Below, piece by piece: positions 23,960 through 36,800 of a stretch of DNA of 64,000 nt. Origin of the DNA: Nymphaea colorata (lineage: Eukaryota; Streptophyta; Magnoliopsida; Nymphaeales; Nymphaeaceae). The stretch covers positions 3,264,143 through 3,328,142 of the forward strand of contig NC_045138.2 of assembly GCF_008831285.2 (NCBI RefSeq), given 5' to 3'. Every line of letters starts with the position of its first letter. Position 1 is the first letter of the stretch. The notes under the pieces were generated by a model. The model was given only the letters and a program-made list of their open reading frames with translations. It was not told where the DNA came from and did not search any database. Position numbers and translations under genes: made by a program.

Positions 23960-24347
23960 CAGCCTCTCATGACACACCCGATGCATGCATCGCAGCAGTG
24001 CGTTTGATCAAGTCCATTCGGCCCAATCTTGATGGCCGGTCAATTTCACCTTATATATATATATATTCCTGAACTGAGACGCTTGTTTGGAGGATCAATA
24101 ACTCAACAATGTAAAAGGATTTTATGTTCATATGAGTCAGGCTGTCTGGCAATGCTTACCAATTGTTCCTGTTCCACTAATATGATGGATTGGGAATTGG
24201 GATATGTTCGTCGGACACTTTGTTACAGTGTTCTATGAACCTGTTCCAGCCTTTGAGACAAGAGTCTAATCTTCTCATAAATTGTCTAGTTTTTGTTTAC
24301 ACCAAAATAACTAAATTCTGCGTGAATTTCATAAACATGATGAATAA

Positions 24348-24710
24348 AGGGTGTTTGATGAGGCGAAGTTGTGGACTTTTATAATTAAAATTCTCATTTT
24401 TGATGGGTTACCAAACTAAAATTTTGATTCTATTATTACAGGCTCATTTTTAAATTAAAATTTCAGAATTGCGATTGTACCTTAGGAGGCAAAATTATGA
24501 TTTTAGAATTTTAGGATTTGTTCATCTCTCTCTCTCTCTCTGTAGCACATGTCATTACCAATTCTAGAATTTGAATTTATGTTTTAACAAACATATCATT
24601 TTCAATTCTGTAATCACCTGGAATTTTCATTCCAATTTCAATTTGAAATTGGAATTTTGTTTCTAGAATTTTAATTCTAAAATCAAATTTCAAGGCCGTC
24701 AAACATCCCC
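24348..24710. mobile_element. MITE with TAA target duplication (PIF/Harbinger, Tourist-like)
   Basis: The termini AGGGTGTTTGATGAGGC and GGCCGTCAAACATCCCC are imperfect inverted repeats. TAA flanks both ends (24345-24347 and 24711-24713), the preferred 3-bp target of PIF/Harbinger elements. The 363-bp interior is AT-rich, non-coding and itself partly palindromic (TTTCAATTTGAAATTGG). Size, TIR and TSD all fit a Tourist-type MITE. Confidence 0.65.
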
Positions 24711-24904
24711 TAAGAAGATAACACTTTCTAATTCCATTCTTAAAATTGAGTTTTCATTTCGGAAAAAACTGACTGCGAATCAATTAACTTCTTTGTAATT
24801 AAAAATTTATACCTAAATTTAGCGCATAATTATGGTCAATGTGCCACCCAATCTTTTTTAAGAAAATTAAACTTCATGTAGCAGCCCCGTTGCTATATAA
24901 TTTG

Positions 24905-25085
24905 GTAAGTTGTCAAAAAAGGAGGTTCTACTTATGTCCTCCCCTCCTTTTTAAGTCATACCGGCTGGCAAGCGATGCAATATAAGCACCAGTGACTTGA
25001 ATAGCACCCATGAGAATCGAACTGAGGACTAGACTTTCATTAACCTACCAGTTTGACCTGCAGTTTGCAGCTTAATGCACGCAAG
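24905..25085 (-). mobile_element. tRNA-derived SINE-like segment
   Basis: On the minus strand a tRNA-like head carries GGTCAAACTGGTAGG and the B-box-like CAGTTCGATTCTC followed by ATGGGTGCTAT. It continues into a unique body and ends in CCTCCTTTTTTG. The B-box region resembles the SINE at 40165-40600 (TTGATTCTCGTGGGCGCTAT). It cannot fold as a full tRNA, so I call it a SINE remnant. Confidence 0.4.
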
Positions 25086-25284
25086 TATTTTTCTTATAAA
25101 TTTGGGGCTTAGACTCCTAGTTTGGTGGATCTCAATAGGTACTCTTAACACATTCAGTTTCATTTTTTAATAATCAAGATAACTAATCATCTAACCAACT
25201 CCTTAATATCTTTGAATATTTTTCAACAATCTAGAAATATAAATGACTAAATTCTTATAGTGGGTGTTAAAAAGATCAACATCA

Positions 25285-25445
25285 CTTGAAGCAGGGGGCC
25301 CGCACTGGCCCTGGCTCCACTTCAATTTTTTTTTAAAAAAATTATTTGTTTTATATAAAAATTTTGAAAAATGATATTTCAGCATGTCATAATTTAAAAA
25401 CTTTAATTCAGCCCTCATTATGAAAAATTTTTGGCTTCGCCCTTG
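25285..25445 (+). repeat. AT-rich dispersed repeat, copy B
   Basis: This is the plus-strand counterpart of the element at 243-440. It shares TTTAAAAACTTTAATTC, the preceding ATATTTC..CATGTCA text, and a GCTTCGCCC-type terminus. A weaker third copy may lie at about 25745-25925. Confidence 0.5.
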
Positions 25446-26010
25446 CTTGACTCACATATATATGTGAAGATAGAACTCTAGATAAAAGTATTGAATCCTT
25501 CTTATAATAATTTGGTTGCGGCTTTAAAAGACTACAAACTAAAATAATTATTTACTTAACGAGCCCTGTTATAAGTAATTAGAGTTTTCACACAATTTTC
25601 AATACAATAGGGAGTCACCCCAAGAATAATGTCCACCAAACATTGCCAAAAACATGATCCATGATATTCTTCGAAAGAGAAAAGAACTCTTTTTAGCGTG
25701 TGCAAACATCAACACGATAAAAAAAATGACTACCTTTTAAAGCATCTTCTAACCCAAGGGTGGGCGCCAGTATATATTTTGAACTTTTAAAATTTACGCA
25801 TATAACTTTTTTTGAAAATATTCTCACTCTTTGTAAGAACTTTTGAAAAATATATTGACCCCTTTTATAGTTTATTCTTCGATTGTTCAGCCTCTCCAAG
25901 ATGAAAATTCCAGCTTTGTCCTTGCACTAGGATTTATGTAGTCATTGATTCTATTAGCAGGTATCAACTCCCCGTATAAACCGGGAATTTTTTTATTGAT
26001 GGTGCTTAAC

Positions 26011-26106
26011 TATAGTTTTAGATTTTTGAAGATTTTCAAATTTTTTACATTTTTACATTATAGTTTTAGATTTTTGAAGATTTTCAAAATTTTTACATTT
26101 TTACAT
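26011..26106. repeat. 48-bp tandem duplication
   Basis: Two nearly identical AT-rich copies, 26011-26058 and 26059-26106, both begin TATAGTTTTAGATTTTTG. Confidence 0.85.
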
Positions 26107-26175
26107 AACTGGAATGATTTTTTTCCTTAAATTTGGGGGCGCCGACAAAGTTTAGTATTAAGTAGGGATGAACAC

Positions 26176-26510
26176 GAGTCGAGTCGAACCCGAGTTCAGT
26201 TAACTAGAGCTCGAGCTTGACTAATGAAACATCGAGCTCGACTTGACAATTACGTGTTGAGTTCGAGCTCGACTCGATTAAGGTTTGAGAAACTCGTTTG
26301 AATAGAATTGATATTCATCGTTACTAGTTGAGTTCGAGCTCGACTAGATTAAGGCTGCAAACTCGTTTTAATAAAATTGATATTCATCCTTACGTGTTGA
26401 GCTCCAACTCAACTAAATTAAGGCTCTCAACTCATTTGAATAGGGCTAGACAAATTTCCACTTGATAGTTACATATGTTGACCTTAACTCAACTCGATTA
26501 TTTAACCCCT
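26176..26510. repeat. GAGCTCGA-rich repeat with ~70-bp tandem units
   Basis: Three tandem copies start near 26256, 26327 and 26396, each with GTTGAGTTCGAGCTCGACT or a decayed form of it followed by GATTAAGG and TTGATATTCATC. The block lies about 150-500 bases upstream of the presumed SPS core promoter and resembles the dispersed text at 1440-1770. Confidence 0.7.
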
Positions 26511-26664
26511 ACTGAGTTAACGGTTAGTTACTTTGGAGGGAAGGGTGTTATTGTAACTTACGTTAAAAAAAAAAATTATCCATCGTGAGAGGGAAAAGAA
26601 AGCGTACCATTGTGCTTTGGGGATTTCATTAATTAGAATTAAAGGATTGCTTCAAATCCGTGAC

Positions 26665-26672
26665 TATAAAAG
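26665..26672 (+). promoter_or_regulatory. Candidate TATA box of the SPS gene
   Basis: TATAAAAG is a near-ideal TATA box placed ahead of a ~1.1-kb leader region that leads to the SPS start. Transcription would begin near 26695. The assignment rests on motif and position only. Confidence 0.45.
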
Positions 26673-26694
26673 CAAGAGGCTTTCCCCTTCATGG

Positions 26695-27806
26695 CGCCAC
26701 CCGGCTTCGAACCTCTCTCTCTCCTGCTGCAAATCTGGTTGAACTCGTTAACAAGAAGTTCAGGAGTTCCTCGAAACATCGGCGGGGTCCTTCTTTGAGT
26801 ATAACGGTGGAAGATCTTCGTCTTCTTGCCGATATCCGACGCCCTGTGGCTAGTTTTTCTCTTTTTATTTTTCATCTTGTTTCTGATTTATGTGTTTCTT
26901 CTTGTAGATAATCGCATTTACGGTTTCCGTGGTCGATAGGGAACTGCTTTTTCCATTTCTAGGAAAAATTGAAGTTACTTTCCTTTTCCCGTTATTTTCT
27001 ATTTTGATCGTCTGTGGAGCTAGAGTTTCGCTTAACAGAGGAGACCTAGTGTTTTCTCATTACGTGCAGCTTCATAACAATTTCAACAGGATTTGGAGGT
27101 TTTCTTCTCTCTCTGTGAACGGATATTCGTGTTTATTTCTTTTGCTTGCTTTCTTTCTTATTTTTATTCGTGAATTTAGAAGGAACGATGATTTTTGGCT
27201 TTTTGTAGCGCGTGTTTCGGTTGTTTTTATCGTGTTCCTCCGTTTTGGAGAAGGATTTCAAAATGGAGAATTGTCTATTTTAGTTCCCTTTGCTCCTTGC
27301 AGGTATCCTGGTGCAGGAACCTGTGCTTTCTAACAGCGTCCTCTGATTTTTTATTTAACGATCGATTGAAGGAATTTCGTGTAATCTTTCTTCAACTTTG
27401 TTTTCCCGCGAATTTTCTTCTCTGCTCCCTTCCAGCCCCGAGACGTTCATTTCCATCGAATTGTGTCTGTTTTCTTTCCGAAGGCCTCCGTTCCTCGAAA
27501 GTAAGAATCCGGAGTCCCTAATCTAAGATCTTCTGCTTCTTCTTTACTTCTCTCTCCGCTTCACTGTTCCATTTTCTGGAGTTCTCTGCAATTAGCCGGC
27601 CTCCCTTGAAGTTCTCATTTCGGAGACCATTCGATTCAAAGGGTAAGTCTCTGTGTGATCGGGTGGACGCATGTTTCGTTAATGTGAAATTACAGAGGTG
27701 GTGTTTTTGTTCTCCGTTTTGAACAGGGGAATTGGAAAGGATTTTTCCTTTGGAATTGCCTGTGACCGAGAGGCGGTAGTAGGAGACGGGAAAGGGCAAG
27801 GAAGCT
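26695..27806 (+). other. SPS 5' leader region with a short leader intron
   Basis: A strong donor (GTAAGTC at 27643) and an acceptor (TTTTGAACAG ending 27726) define a likely 84-bp leader intron. Further introns are possible. The long open frames here (26929-27521) are T-rich and match no known protein, so I treat the stretch as untranslated. Confidence 0.45.
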
Positions 27807-30800
27807 ATGGCGGGAAATGAGTGGATTAATGGATACTTGGAGGCGATTTTAGACGCTGGTGGGGCCAAATTGGAGGAAGGTAAAGAAAGGCGGAGCGTGG
27901 AGATGGTGGGGGGAGGGGTCTTTAACCTCACCAAGTACTTCGTGGAGGAAGTCGTTACGGGGTTCGATGAGTCCGACCTCTACAGGACGTGGATAAAGGT
28001 AACCGCTCAAACGCCGCCTCCCTTTTTTCCTTATCGGTTCATTAATTACCAACTTGATTTCTTGGCAACGGACCCTCCGGTAAGTAGCAGTAAGCTTGGC
28101 TTAAGTTGCTAGAGGTAAATTGAGCCAAGGCTGAGTTGGCTTGCTGAAAAAAATCATAAAAAGAAGAAACGGTAACAAAGTGTGAAATAGCTGATGTTCG
28201 ATAAAGACAAAAAAGCATTAAAGATAAGATTTGAACTCCAAACGTAGAGACGATAAAGAAACACCTCTACAAGTTGAGATAGGTCACGGAAAATTAAATT
28301 TGAGAGGCCGCTTTTGGTTGTAATCTCAAAAGGAAGGCTTCATCTCCTAAATATTTTTTATATACCCCTGTTGTATATTGATCTACTTTTATCATCATCT
28401 ATTACCTTAACAGGTGTATTTGAGTTGAATGATACGACAAGAATATCTTTCCTTATTCAAGAAAAGGGGAAAAAGGTTCTTTTTGAACTTAAAATTCACT
28501 CTCAAGGACAATGCGTGAGAAAGTATGAAGTTTAATGTTCAGCAGTGCCGCCAGCATAATAAAAATTTCATGTTTGAGTATGTTTTCTTATATTACTAGA
28601 ATGTAGGCCTCCCGATTAAAGTCTCTTCCTTTCTGAAAAGTGCGACAAAAAATGGTTTTAATATGTGTTAGCAGGAATCATAAAAAAATGTTATGAACAA
28701 ACCTCAATATTTTCACAATATCGTGTTATTACAGTTAAGAGTTTCGTGCTTAGTACTTCTTGTTAGCCTTTACCCAGTATGAGAAATGCAAGTTGCGTTT
28801 TGTGTGGGCCGTTTGCTTCATGTTATCCTGTAATAATAATGCATGAGAGATTAACTTAGCCATACCTCGTCGGACACTTTTCTTAAAGAATCTCTTGCGA
28901 GTTAGGAAACATTTCCCAGAGAATATCTATGAGACAGCAACTTGGCCAATTGGTAATGATGGTTTCATGGTGCTGTTCTCATTCGGTATGGTGGTCGAGC
29001 TTATTCGGTTGTCTGTTAGAAGCATATAGTGATTTAATTCTTGGAGGGCGTCTTGTCATCACGTTTTCCAATATTATGCACTATTTCTTTCACAAGTGTC
29101 TAGTTATTTAGGGTAGGATTGGGGAGTAGACGCATGGAGTTGCTTAGAAGGCCGTTAGGGGATGATCGAGACCCAAACCCAGTTGTTTAGTGTTTTAACT
29201 TTTATGCCAGCCAATAGATGGCCGGGGGCAGCCTTTACGTCCACGCAATTTGCTCTATCTAACCAAGGCCAACCCGTCTACTTGTGCGTTTTTGGTTTTG
29301 ACGACGTCGCTAAATAGAAAAGGAGACTTTGGGTCGATTTCAAAGCAGGGGATCTTGGTTAAGGCCATCTTGAGTTCAGGCTCTGTGGGTCGAACTCCAT
29401 ATATGTACCTCATTTAATTAGAAGCTTTAGGCCAACTAATATAGCCACGTATAAACTTGGTGACAAGAGAGAGGTGAGATTTAACACTATGGATGAGTTC
29501 CCAAGTCGTTACTCAGCCCGTTGTTCGCCGAGATGTAGTGGGTCCCAGTATCCCTGTAACTAGTGGTGTTCAAGGGAGGGTGGTCCCAGTATGTCTGGCC
29601 GCTTATCAAGGCGGACATGCTTAAAGGAAGAAGAGATAATGTTGAAGGTGCCATGGATATTTCTTATTGACAAGAAGCGTGGCAACCAAAATTCTTCAAG
29701 CTTGTGTTTCTGATTTGTAATTGTTTTTGTTTCTTTCAAGCGGTGCTGTCTTTGTCTCCTTCTTTAGTTCACATCACAAATCCGTTGTCCTCTTGCATAA
29801 GTCGAAATTATGGTATGTGTAGGACTTGATGTTGAAAATTTACACCCAAGGTTTCTGTGATTGCTCTCCCAGTCTTGGTTTTCCCGTCAAATTTGCTTAG
29901 AAAAAAGAAATCCACTACCCTCATTGGACCCTGAAAGTGGCTCCTAATTTACCTATCTTCTGTTGAAGGATTGGTTATCTGATCCATATTTTCGTTGTTC
30001 TTTTCTTATTTCAGTGTTTTGTCAGAAGGCATTTGATAATTTCTTTTTTGTTTTTTGCAACCTAAAGCTCAACTGCTGAACTTATGCCATAATTTTTTGA
30101 GAAAGCAAAAGAAAAAAGGCATCGCAATGGAGACGCTTCTTGTGTATTAAACAATTGGTCTCCTTCAAATATAAGGTTGTTGGTCCAATGTTGCCGGATC
30201 ATGGTGTCTTTAGTGTAGAGATACTTTGCAAATTAGGAAAAATAGCACCCTCCATGGTATAGCTCTGTCCAATAAATATGTTGACAGTCTATGTGGAACT
30301 TCACCGCACTAAAGATTGAGTATGTTTGTTCACGAAGAACATCTTATGGACTGAGTTGTTTTCTCATTAACTTTGAGTTAATGGTATTATGTTGCTTATC
30401 TTGAAAATTTGCTTAATTCATATGCGTATAGATTAAACCATATTCCAGAATAAATCGTGCAGTTCGTTCTGTAGAAAAAATAGAAAAACATCGCGATATT
30501 CGGTCGCCACCCATTCGACGTTTACGGATTTCACTTTGCGACTGTTTGGGCATTGTGGCGATGTGGTTTTCCACCCAGACAAGTGTTAGAAACATTGCAT
30601 CCGAACTTTCTTTTTGACTTGGGAAAGTGGCGTATAAGGAAAGGAGTGGTTACATTCTAAGAACTAGTGGATTGTGGAGCCTGCACATCTTTCACATTTA
30701 TGTCAACAGAAGTGGTTATCCGCACGGCCTTTACACCATCCCACCAAGCTAAATACTGCTGATTATGCAGACTTCCTTGTATATGTAAATGTGTCTGATT

Positions 30801-33800
30801 TTGGTATTTGTATGCTGTCGTTTTTCTTAAGGTCACGTTTGATTACCGTGGATCTGAGGTTCGCAGTGAGCTGATCTGAGATCACCGTGTATCTCAGATC
30901 TAAACCACCCCCCTTGTGCGTTAGATACTTAGATCTCAAATTCATGCTTTCATACTATACTGTGGATTTGAGATCTACGTTGAGGGTGGATGCTGAAGTC
31001 CACTGTTTTTTCAGCTATCATATATTTCAGATTTCCTCGAAATTGAGATCTATGAGAAATCAAACACAACCTAAATTTACCACATATATTTCTGGGTGGA
31101 CTTAAATGTACTTATACAAAAAGGACTTGAAAGTAGTCTTAAGTGAAACGTTTTAAAAAATTTCGAGGGTTATAATCCTATGAATTTACTGCCACTTGTT
31201 CTGCTGGCAACTTTATTGGGTGTCATCCGATTTTTCTAGCGTTATAGGCCCATGCATTTATCACTTTCCCTTTTTTTTGTATAAATTGAAGTCGGTTATT
31301 AGATACGCTACATCGAAGTGCATGTATCATCTAAGTTTTTGATTGAGCTGTTACGTCTGATATCCAATCCTAATTTTAGTGCTCAAACTTGAGATCCCAC
31401 GCGTTGAAAGAAACTGAATTGTAACATGTCTTTGATCGACGAACTTAAGAATAGTGTTATATTAAAGGTTTTCAAGTTTTTTTTCTAGAGGCTTGTATAT
31501 ACTCGTGTGGATATTGTCAGTTATTTATACTTTTCAATTGTGAACGAAAGACAAAATACAAAGCGGTTTACTACATACACTAAGCACACTAGTTACTTTG
31601 AGATCTGGGGCAAGGCTAGTGCTGTCGAGGCAGTAATGGTTCCATCTACATTGACGTCATTTATTAACGGGATAAAGTTGAGTGTTTCTTGAAGTGTGCA
31701 AGACATTGGAAGGTTTTTACCTAGAGCATCAAATGATTCAAAATCCACCACAGGAAAATGTATCAGAGGCTGGATTGGAATAGGATACGGTTCATTAAAA
31801 AATGACAATTTTTTTTAGACCAGACCCGACCAATTGTATCCCTAGTGTCACCGTTATGTGATAAAGTAAAATGTGCTCATATTATCAGCTAATTGTCGTT
31901 TTGCTAACGGGGCTAGTGGAACGTGAAACGAATCAACATGATACAATGCGATAGTCAGTAGAAGGGGAAACTAGGTCCACTTACGACTTCACGTAGGATC
32001 GCAATTCGAAAGCATCTCATGGCAAGTTGTGAATCTTGTTGACGCAGGTGATAGCGACAAGGAACTCGCGTGAGCGCAATAACCGGCTTGAGAACATGTG
32101 CTGGCGAATATGGCATCTTGCAAGGAAAAAGAAGCAGGTAAAGTTGTTCCTTTCCTTCCTCTTTTCTCTTCTGTCTCTCTTGCTCATGAAGTGCGTTAAT
32201 ATTCTCGGGCTGCTTTGCCACGTGAAAAAATTGGGGGTCATTTTCTATCCTTAGAATTACTCGGCTGCCTCATGGTGCTCGATATGACGTCTGTGGCGAT
32301 TTGTCCTTGTAAGATTACACGTGAACCTTTTTCTTTCTTCATATCATGGTATTCTTTAAATTTATACTTAATTTATAGGCAATTGATAATTTTTAGTGTA
32401 AACTTATTTTTGTTGCCGTAATTACAGTTAGCAGTTTAAAAGATGTTGTAGACATCAGTTTGGACACTATTATTTTGTGTCATACTGCATTATATATGTA
32501 ACGGTATGTTGTATCTGCCAATTTGGGCTGATGCATTTTGCCGGTACCAGTGAATTTAAATTATTTTTTGTATTAAAAATAAACAAATAAATTTAGTATT
32601 GTTTCATTTATACGTCCCTATCGGTTCATATAGGACGATTTTCCTGATAGAAGTCGCGTATCAGGCAGGATTTGGAAAAGGCCGTTTTAAGCCCCTTCTC
32701 GTGTTCTTTTGTTAATGTAGCTATGTGCAACGATGTTGCAACCTTGGTTTAGAATATACACATGCAAGAATGAAGAACTAATTTGAAATGCATTTTTATT
32801 ATGAAAATGGATGAACAATAGGTAGGTGGTGGAAATGAATATGCCAATTAACGATAATGAGAGGAAAAAAAAAACTTAAGTACTCTTCTGAAGTAGTAGC
32901 TGAAGCCCCGGGCATAATTTGTAAACAGATTGAATGGGATGATTTACGGCGATTGGCGAAGCGCCGACAGCAGAGAGAGCAAGGGCGAAGAGATGCTGCG
33001 GAGGACCTGTCAGAGGATTTGTCGGAAGGGGAGAGAGATGCGTCGGCGCACGGCGACTCGGTGAGGGGTCCGATATCTCGAATTGGATCCGATTTGCAGA
33101 GTTGGACGGATGACGACGAAGGCAAAGGGCTTTACATTGTCCTTATCAGGTCGGTTCATCCTGTTTCTCCATTGCAGTCTAACTCCCGTCTTCTTTTTAG
33201 TTTCTAATGCGAAGAGATCGCACCCGACATTTGAAAGGGATAGCTCCCGTGCCCCCGGGGTCTATTCCTCTTGAGACCTTTGCCGAAGGGGGAGGTGGCT
33301 CCTATGATATTTGAAAGGTCAACCCACTGAGGACCACAATCAAATTTCAAAATTTACCTTAGTAACACAAATTTTGATTGTTCCTTATGAGGCCTGGCCT
33401 GACAAAAGCCGTTGTCTGTTGTTCAAATGCCGAGTCGTGCTTGCCTAGGAACGTCGGCGGGTCAGACGTGTCTGGTTTTCAAATTAATGCTGGATCCATT
33501 TGTTGGATTTGGTAAAGAAGAAAGGTTCCGAATACTAGTGGCACTCAGAGTCTCAGACTCCATATGCATTACTTGACCGAATCTGAAACCGAGTCCCAGA
33601 AGAGCACTGGCAATAGCTGACTTAACTATAAATGTTTGATTCAACGGCGGATATAAGATTGTTTCTGCGGAGAGCTACTATATAATTTCTGAAATTTGTA
33701 TGGGGTTAATTGGAAATTTTTGGAAACCGCTTCTAGTAAAATTTTGTTTTTGGTCAAACTCCGCCACTGCTGATTTATGTCTTCCAGATCTGGAATTGGT

Positions 33801-36800
33801 TTTAAAGGTTGTGGTCTGAACCCGAGTTCGAGCTCAAATGCCATTAAGGGAGATTCGACTCTGTTGGATCTGATAAGTAAAGCGTTTTATTGTTGATATG
33901 CTGATATGTCAATAATCATTCAATGACTTCCTCTTCAGTTGGCAATGACCGACTTGTTCACTTCCACGTGTTCACTCCATAAAAGGAGATGATGAGTAAC
34001 CTTGCCTGGAATCAGCTGCCCCTAGGGAAAAACATCTAATATTGTAACGGTTGTTTCGACATTCAAGTACTCCCGAGTTAAGGGGGTTGAACTTAGGATT
34101 TTTGGTTGAAGATGGATAGCAGTCCAGCATGAGAGGAGCAATTCCGCTTAGCATAATGTGGTTAGAGTCTGCATTATCCTAATTTGCAATGGCCAATTAA
34201 ATGCAAGACTAATGAAATGGTTCTGTTGTCCATTATTGTTTTGGTTTTAGATATTTCAGCTCTTAGTTCCATTAATATAATTATTGTTTCAGAATTGGGT
34301 TGATCGGGTTTGCTGTATGACTAAGAAGAACTTTAAATTTCTTACAGTTTGCATGGATTGGTTCGTGGAGAGAACATGGAGCTGGGCAGGGATTCTGACA
34401 CTGGCGGGCAGGTAATTGGATAAATGGAGGTATGAAAATGGGGTACCAACATGGGGTGCCAAGCTGGGCATCAAAACCGGTCAGACTAGATTTAGATTTA
34501 GATATCAAATTAACCTCATTGGACTTTTAGCAGAAATCAGTTAAGTTCGAGTTTGATTATGTTAATATGGCTTCATTTCATAGGCATTCATTTTGCACTA
34601 GTGCAAATTTGGAAAGTGAATCTTTCATTTTCAGCTAAATGACGGAGACCCACTGCCAGCTGAAAGGCTGAAGCCTCCACCTAACCCCTTATCCTCTTAG
34701 GGATTCATTTGTTCTGCTTGTAGATCAATTATTTTTTAATCCAATTTTGAAAGAGAAAAAAAAATCACTTCAACTATTTGTTTTGCTAGTCCTATTGTTT
34801 GCTGTACAAATTTGGATCCTTGTCCAGATTTATCTCAATCTAATCTGCATTCCACCTGCTTACTATCTTATCACTTGTTCATTCTGCTGTCCAACCTCTT
34901 TGAATGTCAAGAAAACTTTGTTAGTAACCTAGATTTTAATTGACAAAACAAGTCTTTTGAAGCTGGTTTGATACAGAAATCAGATTTGGTACATAATTTT
35001 GCCTCCATCCGAGCGGGTACCGAATGTATTGGACGCACTGCTGTGACTTTTTCTAGCATATAAGTTTAAGGCTGCCCTTTGTTTTTGTTACTCATATAAT
35101 ACTTTTTTTAACTAACTCTGTTGTTTATATTATAAAAAGCAGTTTCACTTATTAAAATGATCAGCAAACCGTGGAAACATCGTGGCTCTTCACGATGGTA
35201 TTGATTTTTGGCGTTTTCATCTTCTTTTTTTAATATTATCCAGTGATAAGAAAAAGTTTACAGAAATGATCGAGCTTATATGAAAAAAACAGTTTGCCTC
35301 TTCTCCAAAGATATTTTATAGAGATTAAAATTTGATGTGATCACATTTGAATTAAGAGCAAATCTTTTTTCTCCAAAAAAGTAAATTGCACGTTGAAGGA
35401 AGATAAAACAGTAAATGGCAAAACATAGAGGGAGAGCAGCAGGAGCAGGATATTGTTTTTTAAGAGAGATTCTCACAAAAAGGTTCCAAGTTATTGGAAT
35501 CAAGGAGAGATTCTCACAAAAAGGTTCCAAGTATTGGAATCAAGGCGAAGCTTTACTCCTACCTTGGTGAGTCAAAAGAGGTGACCTTTTCGATGATCGT
35601 GCAGGTCAAATACGTGGTGGAACTGGCGAGGGCGCTAGCAGCGACCAAGGGAGTCTACCGGGTGGACCTCCTGACCCGACAGATCTCCTCCCCGGACGTC
35701 GACTGGAGCTACGGGGAGCCTACGGAGATGCTCACTCGTCCCACGGACGCCGCCTGGGGTGACGGCGACGGCAGCGGCGCCTACATCATCCGCCTTCCCT
35801 GCGGGCCTCGCGACAAGTACATTCCCAAGGAATCGTTGTGGCCCCACATTCCGGAGTTCGTGGACGCCGCCCTAGCGCACGTCTCCAACATGGCGAGGGC
35901 GCTCGGCGAGCAGCGACAGCGCGGGGGGTCCGGTCACGTGTGGCCCTACGTGATTCACGGTCACTACGCAGACGCCGGCGAGGTGGCTGCCTGGCTCTCC
36001 GGCGCGCTAAACGTGCCCATGGTGCTGACGGGTCACTCGCTTGGGAGGAACAAGTTCGAGCAGTTGCTGAAGCAGGGGAGGCTCTCTAAAGACGATATCA
36101 ACAGCACGTACAGGTAAGGACTGTCAAGAGCTTGAGTTTTAGCCATGTTATTGAGTTCTCCTGACGGTTCCTCATTTTTCAGAAAAAAGGTTCTTTGATG
36201 CAGAAACATTTTGACACTATCCTGACCGGTTTGTTTGCTGATAATCGGCTAACTGATTAACAGTGAACTCAAATTCTTCCAATTGTGTTTGTTTAAGCCC
36301 CTGGAATATCATTTTAACTCAAGGTTGGGAATCGCTATATGCTTTCAAAAAACGTTCATGATTGAAAAAGTATCAGGAAAGCCATGAGGAACAAAATGGA
36401 ATTTCTAGCAAATTGAGGCTATGTTGGTTGTGAATGGGGATGTTTTAAGCTGATTGAATCGTGTTTGCTCAGAAAAAGTCTGTGGTATCTTAGGGAGTCG
36501 TAAATGTATCTCACAAATCCAGAAAGTTATACAATGACTAGGTCCTGTTTGTGCCAGTCATTTTAGTATATATGGTAAAAGTTTCCACTGCTCCAAAAAA
36601 TTCTTTCGGTTGCATACTTGCATGAATAGGCTGTGCAAATGCTTGTCATGGAATACTGTACAGGATAATGAGAAGGATCGAGGCAGAGGAGTATAGCCTA
36701 GACTCCGCAGAGATGGTGGTGACCAGCACGCGCCAGGAGATCGAGGAGCAGTGGGGGCTTTATGATGGGTTCGACGTGAATCTGGAAAGAAAGCTGAGAG

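Larger units (their letters stand above)
20026..26600. other. Repeat-dense divergent spacer (SDR / SPS)
   Basis: The first ~280 bases are GC-rich and probably form the SDR leader and promoter on the minus strand. Beyond them lie AT-rich dispersed repeats, three long (TA)n runs, SINE-like copies, a MITE and several short tandem duplications, most listed separately. No open frame resembles a known protein. The final part leads into the SPS promoter. Confidence 0.6.

Noticed and set aside
26929-27521. 134- and 108-codon frames before SPS
   Set aside because: They are Phe/Leu-rich readings of T-rich leader or intron sequence with no known domain, and they lie between the likely TATA box and the SPS start.
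31955-32241. Minus-strand frames of 74 and 88 codons
   Set aside because: They are antisense shadows of SPS exon 2 and its flanks.
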